NCBI RefSeq assembly: GCF_029625315.1
Contig: NZ_CP121110.1
Location: 3,233,001 to 3,297,000, forward strand
DNA: 64,000 nt
Origin: Flavobacterium ginsengisoli
GTDB lineage: Bacteria > Bacteroidota > Bacteroidia > Flavobacteriales > Flavobacteriaceae
Direction of reading: 5' to 3'
Made by a program: the position numbers and the translations under genes. Under the pieces are notes generated by a model. The model saw nothing but the letters and a program-made list of their open reading frames with translations, did not search any database and was not told the origin of the DNA. Below are positions 8,228 through 17,535 of this stretch, one piece after another (the stretch's first letter is position 1; each line of letters begins with the position of its first letter).

Positions 8228-9871
8228 TTATTTTCCATTTTTCGCAAAAAGAATCGCTCTTTCAAGAACTTCATCCTTACCTTGCTGAATACCTAAAATT
8301 GTTGGTTTTACTTCAATATCTGGAACAATACCAATTCTTTGTGTTTCTTTTTTATTTGGATAAAAAACACCATAACAAGTAAATGAAGTATAAAATCCTT
8401 TTATAATTGGAAAACCATAATTTGCACCATCTGCACCACCTGTTTGGCTTCCAATTATTTTAACTTTTGGGGCTGTTTGCAAACTCATTGCATTAAATTC
8501 TGCATGGCTCACTGCTTTTTCATTTATTAAAACAATTACTTTTCCTTTGTAATATTCTGGATTGTTTTTACCACATTTTAAAGTTTCATTTCTCCATAAA
8601 TAACGTCCTGGATAGTTTACATCTGGATCTAAGAATTTGACAAACTCTTTCGGTTCAGGATTTAGCCAATCTGAAATTGCATACATAACATCATGAGGAC
8701 GCTCTCGATTATCAAAAATAATAGCACTTGTGTTATTCAATGCTGATATCAGAGCAGGAACATCACTTTCATCTAATGCATCGTAATTAACATAACCGAT
8801 ATTGCCTTCTAGTATTTTCCATTTTTCACGATCTGGAAATTGAATTTTTAAGTTTTGATATTTATAACGTTTAATAGATTTCACTTCAGACTTTCCATTT
8901 CTTATGAACTCCACTTCTACCGCATCTGATTTTCCATTAAAAATTGTCCAATAAGCATTTTTTAAAATAGATGGTTCATTGGATCCTTCGACATACTTTC
9001 GGTTTTCTTTTAAAAGTTCTGCTATCGTTTTTCCGTTAACTCTTGTAAATACATCTCCAATTTTAATATCGCTAACTTTTGCCAAAGAGTCATTTTTCAA
9101 ACTAACAACAATTGCTTTCTCATCTATAAAACTTACATCAGCTGGGATAAATTTATCTCCAAAATATTCGAACAATTGAGGCATTTGGGTTGAAGCGTGA
9201 GTGTCATTTAACTTAATAGAGATTTCACGCATTGCTAAAACAAAGTCCTTTTCAGATTCTGGAGCATAAAATCTCGGCAGCATTTCTGTTAACACCTTAT
9301 CCCAATTTTCATCCATTTGGTATTTGTATGGAAAGAAATACTCAATATAATTCCAATATCTAAAAAGAGCCAAAAGGCGCATTTTTTTATCTTCCCATTT
9401 AAACTCTGTATACTTTACTTCATTTTTGAACTGTAAAGGCATTCCTCCATCAAGCTTAAAGTCAACATAGTATTGTTTATCTTGAATTCTATTTTCTTCA
9501 ATAAACTTTAATTTCTTTGAAAGCGACTTAGAAAATAATTCATTTTTATTGAACCATGACAAATCGAAATTTTTATCAAAGTATTCTTTTTTAGTTTTTA
9601 CGTTTTCCTGCTTTTTGATTTCGCCTAGAGAAACAATCCAATTTTCTATCACCTGAGAAAATGCTTCAGAAGTTTGAGCCTCTTCGACTTTTGGTAAGAT
9701 TTGAAACAATTGTTCATCCCAGTTTTTGCTTCCATCAGTGACATTTGGGTGATAATATTTTAAAAAGCCCCAAACTTTGCATGTCGCGACTAACTTTTGA
9801 GTTTCAGTTATTGGTTTGGAAAAAGAAATTTGAAATAATAAAACAAAAGCAATTAGTAGTTTTTTTTTCAT
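8228..9871 (-). CDS. S41 family (C-terminal processing) peptidase, copy 1
   Basis: This 547-residue exported protease has a signal peptide (KKKLLIAFVLLFQISFSKP), an N-terminal helical part (CKVWGFLKYYHPNV), a PDZ-like region around KVSDIKIGDVFTRVNGKTIA, and an S41 catalytic domain with the putative nucleophile Ser in NEKAVSHAEFNAM and the later GSQTGGADG segment. The gene lies 44 bases after the HlyD gene on the same strand. It is a close relative of the 547-residue protein at 32236-33879; both end in a near-identical PTILGIQQGKDEVLERA segment. Being next to a peptide exporter it could process secreted peptides, but this is only suggested by position. Confidence 0.85.
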   Translation of the reverse strand: MKKKLLIAFVLLFQISFSKPITETQKLVATCKVWGFLKYYHPNVTDGSKNWDEQLFQILPKVEEAQTSEAFSQVIENWIVSLGEIKKQENVKTKKEYFDKNFDLSWFNKNELFSKSLSKKLKFIEENRIQDKQYYVDFKLDGGMPLQFKNEVKYTEFKWEDKKMRLLALFRYWNYIEYFFPYKYQMDENWDKVLTEMLPRFYAPESEKDFVLAMREISIKLNDTHASTQMPQLFEYFGDKFIPADVSFIDEKAIVVSLKNDSLAKVSDIKIGDVFTRVNGKTIAELLKENRKYVEGSNEPSILKNAYWTIFNGKSDAVEVEFIRNGKSEVKSIKRYKYQNLKIQFPDREKWKILEGNIGYVNYDALDESDVPALISALNNTSAIIFDNRERPHDVMYAISDWLNPEPKEFVKFLDPDVNYPGRYLWRNETLKCGKNNPEYYKGKVIVLINEKAVSHAEFNAMSLQTAPKVKIIGSQTGGADGANYGFPIIKGFYTSFTCYGVFYPNKKETQRIGIVPDIEVKPTILGIQQGKDEVLERAILFAKNGK

Positions 9872-9915
9872 TTAAGATCTGTGGTTTTGGGTTTCGGTTA
9901 GTTAGTAGTTTTTTT

Positions 9916-11205
9916 TTAGACTTGTTCAAAAATGGTTTTAAATTGATACAGGATTCTTTCGATTAAACGCAGATCTTCGGTTACAATTTCTGCGCTTCCT
10001 TTCATTTCCTGCTGGAAAGCAATTTGTTTATCGTATGATGTTTTCAGGCCTTTTGGAAGTGCAACATCTATTAGCAGATTTCCATCTTTATCTGGCACTA
10101 ACGAAATGTTTTTAATTTCGCCTTTTAACACACCAAATTCGCGGTCTGGATAATTTGCCAAGCGAATATTGACCTTTTGTCCCACTTTTATTTTACCTGA
10201 ATTTAAAGCTGGTGCTTTCACTTTACCAATAAAACTATTTTTTGCATCTGGAATAATTGAAAATACATTGTCACCAACATTTATGGTCTGATTTTCATTC
10301 CAAACTTGTAAAAATGTAACCTTTCCGCTAATTGATGATTTTAGCGCATATGCCAGTTCCCAATCTCTTATTACTTTTTTTAACTGATAAAAGGATTGTG
10401 AAACATTGCGGCCAAGATTAACCTCTTCTTTGGTGCTGTTTATTTGCAGATTCTGGCTTGATTTTGTGTTATCAATCAAAGAAGACCTTAATTGAGAAAT
10501 CGATGATAACAAGCTTCTATAATTCTTTTGCGCTTGAAGGAAAGTCAATTTTTTAACTTCCATTTCTTGAGCAGAAATAATTCCTTTGTTGAATAGCGTT
10601 TCAAAACGTGCGACTTCGTTTTTCTGAAGTTCCAATTCTCGCTCATTAATCACCTTTTGTTGCCGCAAGATTTCTAACCTTTCTGTTATCTGAATTTTTT
10701 CAGACTGCTGCGCTCTGGTTTCGACCTGAAAAGGGTGCAGATCTTTATTTAATTCCTGCGCCTGATAATCTTTCTGAAACGCCGCATACGCGCTTTCGAT
10801 TTCTCCCAGTTGTGTGTTTTTCAATAACTCAAAAGGAAACTCTTTTTTAGTGTTATTGATATCATATTTATCAACAATGCCTTTCAATAAAAAAACATCT
10901 TTATAATTGGCTGTGTTTTCAATAATAGCCAATGTGCTGTTCTTTTCTACCAATGTTTTATTTTTTACCAAAATAGCTTCAATTCGTCCAGAAGATTTTG
11001 ATACGATTTTCTCTGGAGGAATATTAGTGGTAATTACAATTTCAGTTTTTACGACATCGGGATATTTGACAAACCAAGAAATAAAAAACAGCATAATGAT
11101 TATGGCAAAAATCAAGACTGTCCCCCATCGTATCATCCAATGCGGTACTTTGGTTAGGATATCCTGAACCTCTTCGCTTCTTAATTCAAATGTATCTTCG
11201 TTCAT
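9916..11205 (-). CDS. HlyD family secretion periplasmic adaptor
   Basis: This 429-residue membrane-fusion protein has a short cytoplasmic start, one transmembrane helix (about residues 28-48, LIFAIIIMLFFISWF), a lipoyl-like half around SSGRIEAILVKNKTLVEKNS, a long coiled coil (about residues 150-270), and a C-terminal barrel (GKIKVGQKVNIRLANYPD). It should bridge the ABC exporter encoded immediately upstream to an outer-membrane channel. The gap to the exporter gene is 2 bases, so the two are co-transcribed and probably translationally coupled. Confidence 0.9.
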   Translation of the reverse strand: MNEDTFELRSEEVQDILTKVPHWMIRWGTVLIFAIIIMLFFISWFVKYPDVVKTEIVITTNIPPEKIVSKSSGRIEAILVKNKTLVEKNSTLAIIENTANYKDVFLLKGIVDKYDINNTKKEFPFELLKNTQLGEIESAYAAFQKDYQAQELNKDLHPFQVETRAQQSEKIQITERLEILRQQKVINERELELQKNEVARFETLFNKGIISAQEMEVKKLTFLQAQKNYRSLLSSISQLRSSLIDNTKSSQNLQINSTKEEVNLGRNVSQSFYQLKKVIRDWELAYALKSSISGKVTFLQVWNENQTINVGDNVFSIIPDAKNSFIGKVKAPALNSGKIKVGQKVNIRLANYPDREFGVLKGEIKNISLVPDKDGNLLIDVALPKGLKTSYDKQIAFQQEMKGSAEIVTEDLRLIERILYQFKTIFEQV

Positions 11206-11207
11206 AA

Positions 11208-13401
11208 TTAATTCCCTAATTGCAACTGGTTTCTAACCAATTCAAAATAATTTCCTTTTTGTTCTACCAATGCCGAATGGCTTCCAATTTCGATGATTTT
11301 TCCTTTTTCTAAAACCACAATCTGATCAGCATTCATTACAGTGCTCAATCTGTGCGCAATTACCACTACCGTTTTATCTTTAAAAAAGATGTCAAGCTTT
11401 TTCATAATCGCCTTTTCATTATTGGCATCTAATGCCGAAGTGGCTTCATCAAAAAATAAAATTTCTGGGTTTTTATAAACTGCTCTCGCAATTAATAATC
11501 GTTGTTTCTGCCCAGTGCTCATTCCTAATCCTTCTGCTCCAATTTTGGTGTTAAAACCTAAAGGAAGCTCGCTGATGTATTCTTTTATGTTCGCTACATC
11601 TGCTGCGTAAAGCAATTTTTCTTTATCAATTTTATCTACCCCAAAAGCAATATTATTGGCAATTGTATCGCTAAAAATAAAACCTTCTTGCATTACAGCT
11701 CCAATATTAGATCTCCATGCATTTTGCGATATATTTTTTAGTTGTGAGTTTCCAATCAAGACCTCTCCTTTTTCGGGTTCGTAGAACTTGAGAAGCAATT
11801 TCATCAAGGTCGTTTTTCCGCTTCCGCTAACTCCTACTATTGCAGTAACTTTATTGCACGGAATTATTAAATTTAAATTGTCTAAAACAGGAACATCTGA
11901 ACCTAAATATCTAAAAGAAAGATTTTTAATTTCGATATCTACATTTTGCGGAACTTCGTTTGTTTGATTAATTTCCTGCTGGACTTCATCTTCTTTCTCA
12001 TGAATTTCGGACAATCTGGCCAATGAAATTTTCGCATCCTGCAATTCTCTCACAAATTCAATTAATTGTGTAATAGGACCATTTAAACTCCCCACAATGG
12101 CACTTATAGCCAACATCATACCTAAAGTTATAGATCCGTCAATTACTAACTTGGCAGATAGAAAAATGATAAATATATTCTTTAATTCATTAATAATAGA
12201 AGAGCCAATTGTTTGCGTCTGTTCTAAAACCAATCCTTTTATCGAAACCCTAAAAAGTCTTGCCTGTACATACTCCCAGCCCCAACGTTTTTGTTTTTCG
12301 GCATTATGAAGCTTGATTTCCTGCATTCCGTTTATAAGTTCCATTACTTTACTTTGCTCGTTTGAAACTTCTGCAAATCGTTTATAATCTAGAACTTCTC
12401 TCCTTTTTAAAAACAAAACTATCCAGCCAAAATAAAGCACACTTCCTGCAAAGAAGACTAAAAAAATCTGCAGATTGAAATAGGCCAAAACAGCTCCCAT
12501 AACAAACATATTGATTACAGAAAATAGCACATTAAGCGATGATGTCGTTAGTATTTTTTCAATTCGGCGATGATCATTTATTCGCCGCATAATATCTCCT
12601 GTCATCCTCACATCAAAAAAAGAAATAGGCAGATTCATTAATTTAATAAAGAAATCTGAGATAAGAGAAATATTGATTCTAGTTGATAAATGCAATAAAA
12701 TCCAGCTTCTAATGAGTTCTAATCCTGTTCTTCCTGCAAAAACAAAAAGCATTGCAAAAAGAATCAAATAGATAAAATGAATGTTCTGATTCTGTATTCC
12801 GACATCAACAATACTCTGTGTTAGAAACGGAAAAATTAGATTGAGTAAACTGCTCGCAAAAAGACCAACTGCAAGCTGAATAAGAAATGATTTGTATTGA
12901 AATAAATATTGAAAAAGAAACTTAAATCCTAATCCAGAATTTTCTTCTTTATCAAAATCAGATTGGAAAAAACTTGGTGTTGCTTCGATCAGCAATGCAA
13001 TTCCTTCTTTTGTTTCATTATCGGCATTATTGCCTATCCAAAACTTCACAAACTCTTCTCTACTATACTCCAAAAGACCAAAAGCGGGATCAGAAATATA
13101 ATATTTCCCTTTTTTTATTTTATAGAGCACTACATAATGATCATTATTCCAGTGTAGAATACAAGGCAGTGGGGCTTCTTCAATTCTTTTTACAGAAAGT
13201 TTTACCCCTAAAGTTCTAAATCCGATTTTTTCGGCAAGCATCACTCAGAAAAAGCAAATTACTTCCTTCGCGAGTAGTTTCGCTAAAATCTCTCAACTCC
13301 TGAATGTTGATTGTTTTACCGTAATATTTAGCAATAATTTTTAAACATGTCGGACCGCAATCTTTATTATCAGCTTGTCTATAATGAGGGAATTTTTTCA
13401 A
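11208..13401 (-). CDS. C39 peptidase-containing ABC exporter (PCAT), frameshifted
   Basis: The restored protein is about 730 residues, the normal size of a peptidase-containing ABC transporter. The N-terminal C39 domain has the catalytic Cys in NKDCGPTCLK, the His in LHWNNDHYVVLY and the Asp in YISDPAFG, so it should cut leader peptides after Gly-Gly. A six-helix membrane domain and an ATPase follow (Walker A VGVSGSGKTT, signature GMSTGQKQR, Walker B ILFFDEATSALD). The frame breaks at 13234-13240, where the coding strand reads GATGCTTGCCG; dropping one T joins SDA to AEKIGFRTLG. It is the likely exporter for the leader peptides at 13.7-17.7 kb. Confidence 0.9.
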
Positions 13402-13715
13402 TTTATTTTGATTTATTCTGGGCCAATTTAATAAAAAAAATTCTTGTTAATCCATAAAAAAACAGAGAAGATATAAATCTTCTCTGTTTCGGTATTTAAA
13501 AACAAATTTTAGCAACACAATTTCTTTAGGACATGGCTGCGGTTACCCTAACCAAGTAAAATTAACACAGCAGACCAACTCCTAAGAATCTCAGTACCAA
13601 TCATCAATACTGAGAATTTGCTCAATGTTCCACGATCGAGCGCCTATACATTCAAAAAAAACATGACTAAATTCTAAATAAGGCTATATCGTATTACTTT
13701 CAAAAAAGTTAAAAA
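13402..13715. other. Gap between PCAT exporter and leader peptide genes
   Basis: No convincing gene is seen in these 314 bases. They hold the terminator at 13461-13488, the 5' leader of the exporter gene, and about 220 bases with stop codons in all minus-strand frames. These lie downstream of the peptide genes and might be a decayed peptide gene. Confidence 0.5.
13461..13488 (-). terminator. Intrinsic terminator of the leader peptide transcript
   Basis: AACAGAGAAGAT (13461-13472) pairs perfectly with ATCTTCTCTGTT (13477-13488) around ATAA. On the minus strand the stem is followed by an eight-base T tract, so it ends transcription coming from the small peptide genes before the exporter gene. 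Confidence 0.85.
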
Positions 13716-13907
13716 TCAACAACAAAGACGACTTGTATCACAAATACCCGATGATGTATTTAACGGACAAGTTTCGTCTGGTGATATTAAAATGCATCCT
13801 GCTTGCAAGGCATATACCCAACATTCTGGAATTCCTCCTTTTATGGTTTTCTGTTCACTTTTTTTAATGTACTGAGCACCTTCAAGGTTTAAAATCTTCT
13901 TTAACAT
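13716..13907 (-). CDS. Double-glycine leader peptide with Cys-rich core
   Basis: This 63-residue peptide has a leader (MLKKILNLEGAQ, then KKSEQKTIKGG) ending in Gly-Gly at residues 24-25 and a 38-residue core with six cysteines (PECW, AGC, ETC, GIC, LCC). The leader end EQKTIKGG is identical to that of the six-copy array at 16.6-17.7 kb. It should be cut and exported by the nearby C39 exporter, and the VKOR-thioredoxin protein could form its disulfides. It may be a bacteriocin-like or signalling peptide; no known core family is recognised. Confidence 0.75.
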   Translation of the reverse strand: MLKKILNLEGAQYIKKSEQKTIKGGIPECWVYALQAGCILISPDETCPLNTSSGICDTSRLCC

Positions 13908-13984
13908 AATAATATCTTTTTTAGATAGTAAGCGAGTTTCTTCTCTTACTATTTAAATATTAGCATTAGCAAGTATAATATTTC

Positions 13985-14101
13985 TCAACAGCAAGCATCA
14001 TTACAATTAATCTCTTCTGAATAATCAGTTCCCAAGATGTTCTTCTGCTCTTTTTTTGTAAGCTTTCTTGTTTCCTTGCTTTTTAAAATTTTCTCTAACA
14101 T
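13985..14101 (-). CDS. Short leader-type peptide with Cys-containing C-terminus
   Basis: As read, this encodes a 38-residue peptide, MLEKILKSKETRKLTKKEQK followed by NILGTDYSEEINCNDACC. The leader resembles its neighbours (KKEQKNI), but Gly-Thr replaces Gly-Gly. The end contains GATGCTTGCTG, the same word that breaks many genes in this window. If one T is spurious the peptide would instead end NDAAVEKYYTC at 13966. Both readings keep a leader and a Cys-containing tail. It lies between the two other leader peptide genes on the same strand. Confidence 0.55.
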   Translation of the reverse strand: MLEKILKSKETRKLTKKEQKNILGTDYSEEINCNDACC

Positions 14102-14169
14102 AACTGGTTATTTACATTTTTCGGTTTAAGCCTCAAATTTGCAATAACTTGATGCTTAAAATTTTTCTC

Positions 14170-14352
14170 TTAGCAACTTCCGACGTAACTATTTGGAATG
14201 CAGTTCCAGTACGCTGGCACAGTTCCAAATTCTGTACATCTTTTAACTTTAAATCCGTCTTCACAAATTGGAGCATGATCTCCATTTATTGTTTTCAGCT
14301 CACTTGCAGTTAATTCTACTGCTCCTTTTAATTTCAAGATACTCTTTAACAT
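14170..14352 (-). CDS. Leader peptide with four-cysteine core
   Basis: This 60-residue peptide starts MLKSILKLKGAVELTASELK and reaches TINGDHAP at the presumed cleavage region, where Gly-Asp replaces Gly-Gly. The core contains four cysteines (PICED, VKRCTEF, YWNCIP, VGSC). It is 64 bases downstream of the VKOR-thioredoxin gene on the same strand and probably shares its transcript. The Gly-Asp site means cutting by the C39 domain is less certain than for the peptide at 13716-13907. Confidence 0.65.
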   Translation of the reverse strand: MLKSILKLKGAVELTASELKTINGDHAPICEDGFKVKRCTEFGTVPAYWNCIPNSYVGSC

Positions 14353-14416
14353 ATCTGCAGGTTTTAGGTTGGGGGTAACTTATTTCTGTTTTTACAGTCG
14401 AAACTTCTGTTTCATA

Positions 14417-15973
14417 TTATGCTATCTTTTCCAAAACTTGAACTTCATCGATGTAATCATTTAAGAAATATTTCAACTCGTTCAATTCGTATTCATTTGG
14501 AAATAGCCTTTCATTTACAATTTTAATAGGTGTGTAATTAAAATTGTTCATAGAGCACCAATCGTATTGTTTCTGAATTTCCTGATTTATCATCATGCTT
14601 ACAGATTCAACATTCCATTTTTTAAGCCATTTTTTGTGTGTCATTCTTTTGATATACCAATCAGAAATTGCTTCAACCGTTTTTCCAGGTGTTGTTCTGT
14701 TAATAGTCAAAAGTCTTTCAACAACAGCCTTATAAGGATTATCATTATTTTCTGGATTAATATTGAAAAGAACATTCAAAAATATTTTGTCTGGAAACTT
14801 CATCACTAAGTCAAAAGCTTCTTGGAAAGTTTTATAACAATGTCCGCAGCTTGGGCTAAGAATTACAGAAAGTCTAACTCCGGCATTTCTATTTCCAAAT
14901 GTTAAGCCTCTTAAATCTTCAAATCCTTTTGCATATTTTACTTTTTTAGATAAGTAATTTAATAGCGAATAATTTCTTTTAAATTTCTTAAGCTCTTTTA
15001 ATGAATTTTCATTGTCAAGCATTTTTCTAATCATCACTTTAACTGTTGCCCAAATTGGCATTAAAAGTAAAAGAGAGAATATGTATGGAAAAACTTCACT
15101 AAAACTAAAGCTCAACGTAAAAAGATCTGATGAAAACCAAACAATACTCTGAACCAATATTAAAAATGAGATTGCTAAGCACATTATGCACCATTTTTGA
15201 ATCTCAAATTTTTGAATCCAGATTGAGCAAACTATTATTGGAATAGCTAATAAGCTTAAAAATCCAACAAAAATAGCAGAGCTTAATGGCTGAACTAATA
15301 TTGCAATGATACTTGAACTAAAGAAAAGTAATGGCAAATCTGAAAAACTCAACCATCTGTTTGCAATATCATCATTGAAACTTATTACCGAATGGCAAGA
15401 AGAGTTCGAACTTAAATTACAGAATTTTGAAATTACTGTGTTTTTAACTCCCCATTTCTCCTGTACAATAAATATGCTTACAATTAAACCAAGAACTGAT
15501 GTTACTAAAAAAGAAGCGCTAAACCAATCAAAACGATTGTAGAAAAAAGACAATCCCGCTACGAGCGCAAGAGGCAGAAAATATTTTAGCCAATTGTATT
15601 CTATTTTTAGATTCTCTCTTGTTACTACATTGTTTGGCTCAATGGCAACGATTACACCATTCCAGTCTAAAAGAAATTTATCATACGATAATTTTTGCGT
15701 TCCTTTTTTTGTGGTTGTAATTCTAACCCCACTTTTAATCTTTTCAACCAGTATTAATTCATCTTTGAAATACGCCAAAAAGTTTGAAGGCAAATCTTCA
15801 ATTTGCTCTTTCGAAACTCTTACGGCTGCATTCTCTACAGAAAGCAAATCAAACGAATCTGTAATGGCAAACAAACTCGGATAATTTGGATGAGATAAAA
15901 ACAGATCCTTAAACTCATTTTTGATATCTGAGTAGCGATTGATTTGCAGAAATTTTTGGACCAGCTTTAACAT
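14417..15973 (-). CDS. C39-like / vitamin K epoxide reductase / thioredoxin fusion
   Basis: This 518-residue membrane protein has three parts. Residues 1-115 resemble a C39 peptidase fold (SHPNYPSLFAITDSF, FLLDWNGVIVAIEP) but lack the catalytic Cys. Residues 120-310 are a multi-helix VKOR domain with redox cysteines C185 and C193 (FCNLSSNSSCHS) and C262/C265 (KWCIMC). The C-terminal 170 residues form a thioredoxin-like domain with active site SPSCGHC (C375, C378). Such fusions oxidise exported proteins to form disulfides. Its position above two Cys-rich leader peptides suggests these are the substrates, and the inactive C39 part could bind leaders (inference). Confidence 0.85.
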   Translation of the reverse strand: MLKLVQKFLQINRYSDIKNEFKDLFLSHPNYPSLFAITDSFDLLSVENAAVRVSKEQIEDLPSNFLAYFKDELILVEKIKSGVRITTTKKGTQKLSYDKFLLDWNGVIVAIEPNNVVTRENLKIEYNWLKYFLPLALVAGLSFFYNRFDWFSASFLVTSVLGLIVSIFIVQEKWGVKNTVISKFCNLSSNSSCHSVISFNDDIANRWLSFSDLPLLFFSSSIIAILVQPLSSAIFVGFLSLLAIPIIVCSIWIQKFEIQKWCIMCLAISFLILVQSIVWFSSDLFTLSFSFSEVFPYIFSLLLLMPIWATVKVMIRKMLDNENSLKELKKFKRNYSLLNYLSKKVKYAKGFEDLRGLTFGNRNAGVRLSVILSPSCGHCYKTFQEAFDLVMKFPDKIFLNVLFNINPENNDNPYKAVVERLLTINRTTPGKTVEAISDWYIKRMTHKKWLKKWNVESVSMMINQEIQKQYDWCSMNNFNYTPIKIVNERLFPNEYELNELKYFLNDYIDEVQVLEKIA

Positions 15974-16561
15974 CGTTTTTGATCGTTTTTAAATCATAAT
16001 TACACTGCAAAGATTGGTGATTTTATTGATAAAAATCGCATGCGCACATACATTTTATTAATTATACCACATACAATTTATAAATTATACCAAGTATAGT
16101 AAACATTATAACTAATTGAATAATAATTAGTTACATACAACATTTTTCGTTAAAAAGCTCAAAAAGTCTATTTTCGATTAACGGCTTTCCTTTTTATCTA
16201 GTTTTGGAAAGGCGATAATCGAAACAATATCAAACATGAAAAATAGAACACAAAAAACGAATTATTTTATAAGAAAAAAATCATCGAAAAGAGAGTAAAA
16301 AAATGACTTAAATAGTCAAAAATTGACTCTTGAAAACAGCAGAAAATACCCCCTGAAAAGCATAGTAGCAAGATTCAAATAAAAGGAATTAACTTACAAT
16401 AAAGTCCCTTTTTTACTACTGTGAAAAACCAAAAATAAAACCAAAATAACTTTGCATAAACCATTTTTAAGCGTTGCTTTTATCGCTTTTAATAACAATT
16501 GCTTAAAATATTTATGAAAGATTTATAGTACTAATTTTTTTAATTTAAATAAACATACAAC
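15974..16561. promoter_or_regulatory. 588-base divergent regulatory region
   Basis: This AT-rich gap separates the VKOR fusion gene (minus) from the peptide array (plus) and must hold both promoters. It contains the hairpin at 16172-16224 and a direct repeat ATCGTTTTT just before the VKOR start. TAACTTTG at 16447-16454 fits the -7 consensus TAnnTTTG for the array, about 108 bases before its first ATG, though no clear -33 TTG was found. No coding sequence is seen. Confidence 0.6.
16172..16224. repeat. 19-bp imperfect inverted repeat upstream of the peptide array
   Basis: TTTCGATTAACGGCTTTCC (16172-16190) matches the complement of GGAAAGGCGATAATCGAAA (16206-16224) at 17 of 19 positions around a 15-base loop. 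It could be an operator, an RNA hairpin in a long 5' leader, or a repeat element. Confidence 0.65.
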
Positions 16562-16708
16562 ATGAAAAATTCAAAATTTACATTCAAAGATTTCCAATTA
16601 GATACAATCTCTAAAAAAGAACAAAAAACTATTAAAGGCGGAAGTGTACCTGATCCTACTGATCCAAACGAACCTAAAAAAGGCGGAGGAGGAAACGGAA
16701 ATAACTAA
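16562..16708 (+). CDS. Double-glycine peptide, array copy 1
   Basis: This 48-residue peptide has a leader (MKNSKFTFKDFQLDTISKKE, then QKTIKGG) with Gly-Gly at residues 26-27 and a 21-residue core reading SVPDPTDPNEPKK then GGGGNGNN. The core has no Cys and is rich in Asp, Pro, Gly and Asn. It is the most divergent of the six copies (Ser-Val-Pro and Pro-Thr where the others have Gly-Val-Asp and Pro-Ile) and is first downstream of the 588-base regulatory region. Cleavage and export by the C39 exporter is expected from the leader. The function is not known. Confidence 0.75.
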   Translation: MKNSKFTFKDFQLDTISKKEQKTIKGGSVPDPTDPNEPKKGGGGNGNN

Positions 16709-16755
16709 AACCATACCTGAATAAACTCTTTAAAACTATCCAAAAATATAAAGTC

Positions 16756-16902
16756 ATGAAAAATAACAAATTAACATTCAAAGATTTTCAATTAGATACA
16801 ATCTCTAAAAAAGAACAAAAAACTATTAAAGGCGGAGGTGTAGATGATCCAATTGATCCAAACGAACCTAAAAAAGGCGGCGGAGGAAACGGAAATAACT
16901 AA
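16756..16902 (+). CDS. Double-glycine peptide, array copy 2
   Basis: This 48-residue peptide has the array leader (MKNNKLTFKDFQLDTISKKE, QKTIKGG) and the core GVDDPIDPNEPKK followed by GGGGNGNN. The core has no Cys, Ser or Thr, so it cannot carry lanthionine or disulfide bridges. The gene follows copy 1 by 47 bases, and the untranslated spacer is repeated almost unchanged between all copies. A single transcript over the whole array is likely, as no hairpin separates the copies. Confidence 0.75.
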   Translation: MKNNKLTFKDFQLDTISKKEQKTIKGGGVDDPIDPNEPKKGGGGNGNN

Positions 16903-16949
16903 AACGATACCTGAATAAACTCTTTAAAACTATCCAAAAATATAAAGTC

Positions 16950-17096
16950 ATGAAAAATAACAAATTAACTTTCAAAGATTTTCAAATAGATACAATCTCT
17001 AAAAAAGAACAAAAAACTATTAAAGGCGGAGGTGTAGATGATCCAATTGATCCAAACGAACCGAAAAAAGGCGGCGGAGGAAACGGAAATAACTAA
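16950..17096 (+). CDS. Double-glycine peptide, array copy 3
   Basis: This 48-residue copy differs from copy 2 only by Ile for Leu in the leader (KDFQIDTISKKEQ). Its core, GVDDPIDPNEPKK plus GGGGNGNN, is identical to that of copies 2 and 4. Identity of the core across copies suggests gene dosage or recent duplication rather than diversification of the secreted product. Confidence 0.75.
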   Translation: MKNNKLTFKDFQIDTISKKEQKTIKGGGVDDPIDPNEPKKGGGGNGNN

Positions 17097-17144
17097 AACG
17101 ATACCTGAATAAACTTTTTAAAACTATCAAAAAAATATAAAATC

Positions 17145-17291
17145 ATGAAAAATAGCAAATTAACATTCAGCGATTTTCAATTAGATACAATCTCTAGAAA
17201 AGAACAAAAAACTATTAAAGGCGGAGGTGTAGATGATCCAATTGATCCGAACGAACCGAAAAAAGGTGGCGGAGGAAACGGAAATAACTAA
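17145..17291 (+). CDS. Double-glycine peptide, array copy 4
   Basis: This 48-residue copy has small leader changes (SDFQLD for KDFQLD, SRKEQ for SKKEQ) while the core is unchanged. All variation in copies 2-4 is therefore in the leader. The spacer after it is slightly longer (52 bases) than the 47-48 bases between the earlier copies. Confidence 0.75.
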   Translation: MKNSKLTFSDFQLDTISRKEQKTIKGGGVDDPIDPNEPKKGGGGNGNN

Positions 17292-17343
17292 AATGCCACC
17301 TGAATAAAACTTTTTTAAAACTAATCCAAAAAAATATAAAGTC

Positions 17344-17484
17344 ATGAAAAATAACAAATTAACTTTCAAAGATTTTCAATTAGATACAATCTCTAAGAAA
17401 GAGCAAAAAACTATTAAAGGAGGAGATGATCCAATTGATCCGAACGAGCCTAAAAAAGGCGGAGGAGGAAACGGAAATAACTAA
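17344..17484 (+). CDS. Double-glycine peptide, array copy 5
   Basis: This 46-residue copy lacks the Gly-Val pair after the leader, so the core starts directly with Asp-Asp (KGGDDPIDPNEPKK, then GGGGNGNN). If cleavage is after Gly-Gly, the mature peptide is 19 residues instead of 21. Leader residues 1-27 match copy 2. Confidence 0.75.
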   Translation: MKNNKLTFKDFQLDTISKKEQKTIKGGDDPIDPNEPKKGGGGNGNN

Positions 17485-17535
17485 AATGATATCTGAATAA
17501 ACCTTTTTAAAACTAATCCAAAAAAATATAAAGTC

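Noticed and set aside
13490..13715. Fourth leader peptide gene
   Set aside because: All minus-strand frames are interrupted by stops and no leader motif is clear; it may be a decayed copy but cannot be supported.
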